From Palsa-965 sp044448685 (GTDB taxonomy: Bacteria > Bacteroidota > Bacteroidia > Palsa-965), in the NCBI GenBank assembly GCA_044448685.1, contig JBIOHC010000048.1, positions 1 to 34,167 on the forward strand: DNA of 34,167 nucleotides, written 5' to 3'. Below, piece by piece: positions 30,813 through 34,167 of this stretch; positions within the stretch are counted from its first letter, which is position 1; each line of letters opens with the position of its first letter. Made by a program: the position numbers and the translations under genes. The notes beneath the pieces were generated by a model. The model did not search any database and was not told the origin of the DNA. It saw only the letters and a list, made by a program, of their open reading frames with translations.

Positions 30813-32465
30813 CTATAAAGGCTTCACCAGCTCACAAGTACCGGAAGCGGCTTTAATAAATTTATCTTCCAGTCCTGATTTGGCTTTTTCATTCGCCGGA
30901 TCCAGTTCCTGAAGTTTCAGGAAGGCTGCCTTGGCGCAGTCATAATTTTTCTGAACGAAATAATAAAAGCCCAGATAGGAATAGGCTGATATCAGATCTT
31001 TCTTATTCCGTTCCACATCTTTGGATCCCTTTTGAATAACCAGCTCATAATAGGGTTTAGCCTTGCCTTCGGGCTTTTCCTGATTTTCCATCATGAAATT
31101 ACATTTTCCCCTCCAGGCATTTCCGAAAACAGAGTACCCTTCAGTTTCGGCGAGCTTCATAAAAGCCGTATCGGCCTTTCCGAATTCCTTGCCTTTGTAA
31201 AAAGCCTGTCCAAGTGAATTATAATCCAGAACATTCACCTTCTTACTCATTCTTATTTTTTGTTTATAGTATTTGGCTGCATCGGTATAACGCTTGGAAT
31301 TATAATAGATCGTTGCAATATCTCCATAGGTTTCCACATTGGATGAATCCAGGGCAATTGCTTTGTTGATTTGTTCGATCCCTTTGTCTTCCTGGCCGGT
31401 CTTGGCCAGAAGTTTACCGTAATATTGATAATCGAGGGCTATGAGTTTAGGCTTGTTCTTTATTTTTTGTTTGGCCAGAAAATTCTCCATGTTCTTCAGA
31501 CCCGGTCCATAGTCATTAGCCTCGTAATAGCTATATGACATTAAACGGAAAATAACCAGGCTGGAGCTGTCCTTTTTCTGCACTTCCTTCATTTCATCTA
31601 TACACATCTTATATTCCTTGGTGAAATAAAGAGCCTGTGCATATTTTTCCCGGGCTGTAGTACTGTTGTTCATGCTCAGGTATTTTTTATAATCTGAAAT
31701 AGCCTGTTTATACTTTCCGGCATTCAGGTACAGATCTCCTCTGGCTCTGAAAACAGGAGCGAAAGTAGAATCCATTTTAACAGCCTGGTTATAATATTTC
31801 AGGCCTTCATCCCAGTTCTGAACACGTACGGACATCTGTCCAAGACGCATGAGGGCTTTGGCGGAAGTCTTGTCAAGTTCCGATGCTTTCTCATAATTTT
31901 TCATTGGTTCCGAAACATCCGTAATGTTCTTCTCCACACCATAATCACCCAGGAGTACATACACATCCGGGTTCTTAGGATCAATCTTCATCGCTGCATT
32001 GATATTGGTCAGTGCATCGGGCAAACTTTTTGGATTGGAAAGGTAAGCCTGAGCTATATTCAGGTATACCTGCACCTGTTTGCTCTTGGGAAGCTCCTTG
32101 GCTTGTGTGGTAGTAAGAGAGGTGGCTTTGTAGAAATTCTGTCTGGCCAGCTCTGCATTATGCTCCATCCAGGCTACACTTCCTAAACCAGTGAAATTAA
32201 GCGGATTGCTTGGTTTGGTTTCGGTACCCTTCTGAAACATCATCCGGGCTGAATCGAGCACATCCCATTCGAAAAAATTATCTCCGTAATAAAACCAGGT
32301 ATCACCTCCCTGGTCATCACCGCTCTTTAGCAGTTTTTTGAAGGTTGCTGAAGCTGCTTCATACCGCTCGCTTTCTGTCATCCGGATAGCATCTTTCAGG
32401 GTCTGGGCTGATGCAGCATACATACCTAAACACACAAGGGTGGAGGCTAAAAAATGTCTTTTCAT
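30813..32465 (-). CDS. Periplasmic tetratricopeptide-repeat protein
   Basis: This 550-aa protein has a signal peptide (MKRHFLASTLVCLGMYAASAQ) and TPR helices through its whole length. Examples are ALMRLGQMSVRVQNWDEGLKYYNQAVKMD, VETYGDIATIYYNSKRYTDAAKYYKQKIRM and SAYSYLGFYYFVQKNYDCAKAAFLKL (each shown only in part elsewhere). It is a protein-interaction scaffold with no enzymatic motif. It is 20 bp downstream of the PstS-like gene in the TonB cluster, so it probably acts with that cell-envelope energy-coupling system. Exact role unknown. Confidence 0.85.
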   Translation of the reverse strand: MKRHFLASTLVCLGMYAASAQTLKDAIRMTESERYEAASATFKKLLKSGDDQGGDTWFYYGDNFFEWDVLDSARMMFQKGTETKPSNPLNFTGLGSVAWMEHNAELARQNFYKATSLTTTQAKELPKSKQVQVYLNIAQAYLSNPKSLPDALTNINAAMKIDPKNPDVYVLLGDYGVEKNITDVSEPMKNYEKASELDKTSAKALMRLGQMSVRVQNWDEGLKYYNQAVKMDSTFAPVFRARGDLYLNAGKYKQAISDYKKYLSMNNSTTAREKYAQALYFTKEYKMCIDEMKEVQKKDSSSLVIFRLMSYSYYEANDYGPGLKNMENFLAKQKIKNKPKLIALDYQYYGKLLAKTGQEDKGIEQINKAIALDSSNVETYGDIATIYYNSKRYTDAAKYYKQKIRMSKKVNVLDYNSLGQAFYKGKEFGKADTAFMKLAETEGYSVFGNAWRGKCNFMMENQEKPEGKAKPYYELVIQKGSKDVERNKKDLISAYSYLGFYYFVQKNYDCAKAAFLKLQELDPANEKAKSGLEDKFIKAASGTCELVKPL

Positions 32466-32485
32466 AGGGATAAAAATAAATTACA

Positions 32486-33424
32486 TTACTCAGTTGAAAT
32501 ATGAACGGCACGTACCGGTGCAGTAGCGGCAACCATACCCATTTTATGGATAATAAGCTGGCCCTTTTCACCGGCAATGAATGCTGCAAAACCCGAGCCA
32601 AGAGTTCCGGCTAGTCCTGTTTTTACATAATATACATCCCTGCGCAGGGGGTAGGTCTTTTCGTAGATCCAGGCCTGGTAAGGTTTTTTATAATCGGCTG
32701 CACTCCCCGGCTCTTTCCTTTCACTCAGGCCCACCACTTTAATCTTGCTCAGAAATTCCTGAGAAGTCCGGTCATGAAAATCACTGATCCAGCTCACACT
32801 GATTACCCCCAATGCATTCTTGTTCTTGTTCACATACTCAATCACTTCGGCATTGGTCTTAACTGAAAAGCAGGAAGGAGGAAACGGTTTTTTATCCAGC
32901 AGATTTTCGGAAACAAAACGCGCATTACAGCTCTTTGTATTGTCAAATAGAACCCGAATAGAGCCGAATTTGTTATTCTTATCGAGTTGAGACCAGCTGG
33001 TGTCGGCACCTGCAAAAATTGCTTTAAGCTGATCAACAGATAAACTGGTATCGTTATTTTCAGGGTTTACGATAAATGCAATGGCATCGGTAGCAATTTT
33101 GGTGGTAGTGACGATTCGTTGCTTGCTTTCAAACATTTTCTTTTCAGCATCAGTCAGGTCCCGGCAAATAACAGCAGCCTGTATACTGTCTTTCAGTAGA
33201 TCCTGTATCACATCCGCTTCTGGCAGGTAGCGGGGCATTACTTTGGCATACTGATAAAGAGCTTCAAAAGTATAGATCTGTGAATCCATCATCAGTGAAT
33301 AGGATTCATCTACCCCCAGCTTCAGCTTACCTGTAGTAGCACTTTCGGTGTTTTTATAATCGTAGGAGCAGCTGGCACCGAACAGCCAGAGAATACCTGC
33401 ACAAATGCCGGGAAGCTTTTTCAT
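32486..33424 (-). CDS. PstS-like phosphate-binding-fold lipoprotein of TonB cluster
   Basis: This 312-aa protein starts MKKLPGICAGILWLFGASC, a lipoprotein-type signal with Cys19. The frame is open to 33544, but the signal peptide fixes the start at 33424. It has a periplasmic-binding-protein fold of the PstS type: DAIAFIVNPENND, LSVDQLKAIFAG and ALGVISVSWISD are recognisable PstS-like blocks (SVxQLxxIFxG, IGYxxxSW). No Pst permease genes adjoin it, only tonB upstream and the TPR gene downstream. Its ligand may be phosphate or another oxyanion, or it may be a non-transport accessory of the TonB complex. Confidence 0.82.
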   Translation of the reverse strand: MKKLPGICAGILWLFGASCSYDYKNTESATTGKLKLGVDESYSLMMDSQIYTFEALYQYAKVMPRYLPEADVIQDLLKDSIQAAVICRDLTDAEKKMFESKQRIVTTTKIATDAIAFIVNPENNDTSLSVDQLKAIFAGADTSWSQLDKNNKFGSIRVLFDNTKSCNARFVSENLLDKKPFPPSCFSVKTNAEVIEYVNKNKNALGVISVSWISDFHDRTSQEFLSKIKVVGLSERKEPGSAADYKKPYQAWIYEKTYPLRRDVYYVKTGLAGTLGSGFAAFIAGEKGQLIIHKMGMVAATAPVRAVHISTE

Positions 33425-33440
33425 AATGCGGCAGCTCATA

Positions 33441-33662
33441 TTAATTATCCGGATTGTCACTGTATTTTTTCCAGGTCCGGTATCCCCTGAAAATCCCGTA
33501 AGCAAATAGGATACCGATAAGCAATGGCCTGTTTGCTGGCACAATATAATCGCTCATAAACGGAGTAAACCAAAGTAAAAATCCCAACCCGAAGAAAATT
33601 GCAATCATTGACAGGCTCAACAATTGCAGCGTTCTTCTCAGGATGGGATGTTTGTCTTCCAA
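33441..33662 (-). CDS. Small two-helix membrane protein of TonB cluster
   Basis: This 73-aa protein has two hydrophobic helices (about residues 14-34 and 44-60) and a basic-acidic tail (RTWKKYSDNPDN). It lies between tonB (8 bp upstream) and the PstS-like gene (16 bp downstream) on the same strand, so it is a genuine operon member rather than a shadow. Function unknown; a role beside the TonB complex is an inference from position. Confidence 0.75.
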   Translation of the reverse strand: MEDKHPILRRTLQLLSLSMIAIFFGLGFLLWFTPFMSDYIVPANRPLLIGILFAYGIFRGYRTWKKYSDNPDN

Positions 33663-33670
33663 ATGCTTTC

Positions 33671-34167
33671 TTATCTCAGCACGAAACTAACCGGTAAGTT
33701 AAACTGCACCTTCACCGATTTTCCATTCATTTTACCCGGCTTCCAGGCAGGCATTGTTTTCACAACACGCATCGCTTCTTTTTCCAGGTTCGGACCTCCT
33801 TTAACACCTTTCAATGTCTTTATATCCGAAATTTTTCCACTCTGGTCAACCACAAACGTAAGAACCACCATACCTTGTACACCGTTATCTTTTTCCATAT
33901 TGGGGTACTTAATGTTTTCTCCCAGATATTTCATCAGTGCCGCTTCTCCTCCTGGAAATTCAGGGGATACTTCGGCATAACTGAATACAGTATTCTCATT
34001 CGGATCGGTTACAACAGGAGGAGTAACGGGTCCTATAGGGCCATCGTCTGTACCTTCGGTCGTTTTCTCCCCTACATGGGTATCCTTCACTTCATCCTGT
34101 GGGGGGGGCGGTTTTTCCACCTCTTTCTCCGTTACTTCCGGAGGGGTAAACTGAATCTGTTTCACCG
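33671..34167 (-). CDS. tonB: TonB family energy transducer, C-terminal part (5' end outside window)
   Basis: The frame runs off the right edge, so the N-terminal transmembrane anchor is missing; the first visible codon GTG (V in VKQIQFTPP) is internal. A Pro/Glu-rich periplasmic linker (EKPPPPQDE) precedes the TonB C-terminal domain: SPEFPGGEAALMKYL, IKYPNMEKDNGVQG, VVDQSGKISD and MPAWKPGKMNGKSVKVQFNLPVSF. The YP...G and WKPG blocks are typical of Bacteroidota TonB. It transfers ExbB/ExbD proton-motive energy to outer-membrane receptors. The Pro stretch is encoded by a run of 8 C on the coding strand. Confidence 0.93.
   Translation of the reverse strand, partial: VKQIQFTPPEVTEKEVEKPPPPQDEVKDTHVGEKTTEGTDDGPIGPVTPPVVTDPNENTVFSYAEVSPEFPGGEAALMKYLGENIKYPNMEKDNGVQGMVVLTFVVDQSGKISDIKTLKGVKGGPNLEKEAMRVVKTMPAWKPGKMNGKSVKVQFNLPVSFVLR

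Overview
The window comes from the chromosome of a Bacteroidota bacterium, probably a Chitinophagales/Sphingobacteriales-type lineage, though the exact lineage is an inference. The evidence is several -7 promoter elements of the TAnnTTTG type, very short or absent leaders without Shine-Dalgarno signals, a type IX secretion (T9SS) C-terminal domain, families largely confined to this phylum (DUF4199, DUF4175), GH92 glycosidase content, and a TonB-associated gene cluster.

Layout. 1-2.7 kb is a mobile-element remnant: the 3' part of a large serine recombinase, convergent with a DDE (rve-type) transposase, next to tRNA-Cys with its own promoter and terminator. 2.9-5.6 kb holds housekeeping genes on the minus strand (DUF4199 membrane protein, folB, gltX), and 5.7-6.8 kb a tryptophan-rich DUF6600-like secreted protein. 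6.9-22.2 kb is the main accessory region. It contains a GH92 alpha-mannosidase lipoprotein (minus), a translationally coupled cutC/GH2 beta-mannosidase pair (plus), and an eight-gene minus-strand operon. In transcription order that operon is: FucP-type sugar transporter, ROK sugar kinase, TsdA-like diheme cytochrome c, two YeeE/YedE-type sulfur transporter halves, a SoxB-like metallophosphoesterase, GH20 beta-hexosaminidase, and N4-(beta-GlcNAc)-asparaginase. 22.3-24.5 kb is a large T9SS-exported protein, divergent from a leaderless methyltransferase. 25.5-29.8 kb is a DUF4175 / RsbW-like ATPase / ybeY group, followed by a small secreted protein. 30.3-30.8 kb is a non-coding region with a 21-bp tandem array between two terminators. 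30.8 kb to the end is a TPR protein, a PstS-like lipoprotein, a small membrane protein and the C-terminal part of TonB.

How the genes work together. The five glycan enzymes match, bond by bond, the dismantling of an N-linked glycan core: alpha-mannose (GH92), Man-beta-GlcNAc (GH2), GlcNAc-beta-GlcNAc (GH20) and GlcNAc-Asn (glycosylasparaginase). Import would be by the MFS carrier and phosphorylation by the ROK kinase. No SusC/SusD pair is present in the window. The unexpected part is a four-gene sulfur-oxidation-like module (TsdA-like, YeeE/YedE x2, SoxB-like) inside the same operon, joined to its neighbours by overlaps or gaps of 4-31 bp. This is the most likely candidate for an undescribed system: coupled glycoprotein and sulfur-compound processing, or at least co-expression of the two.
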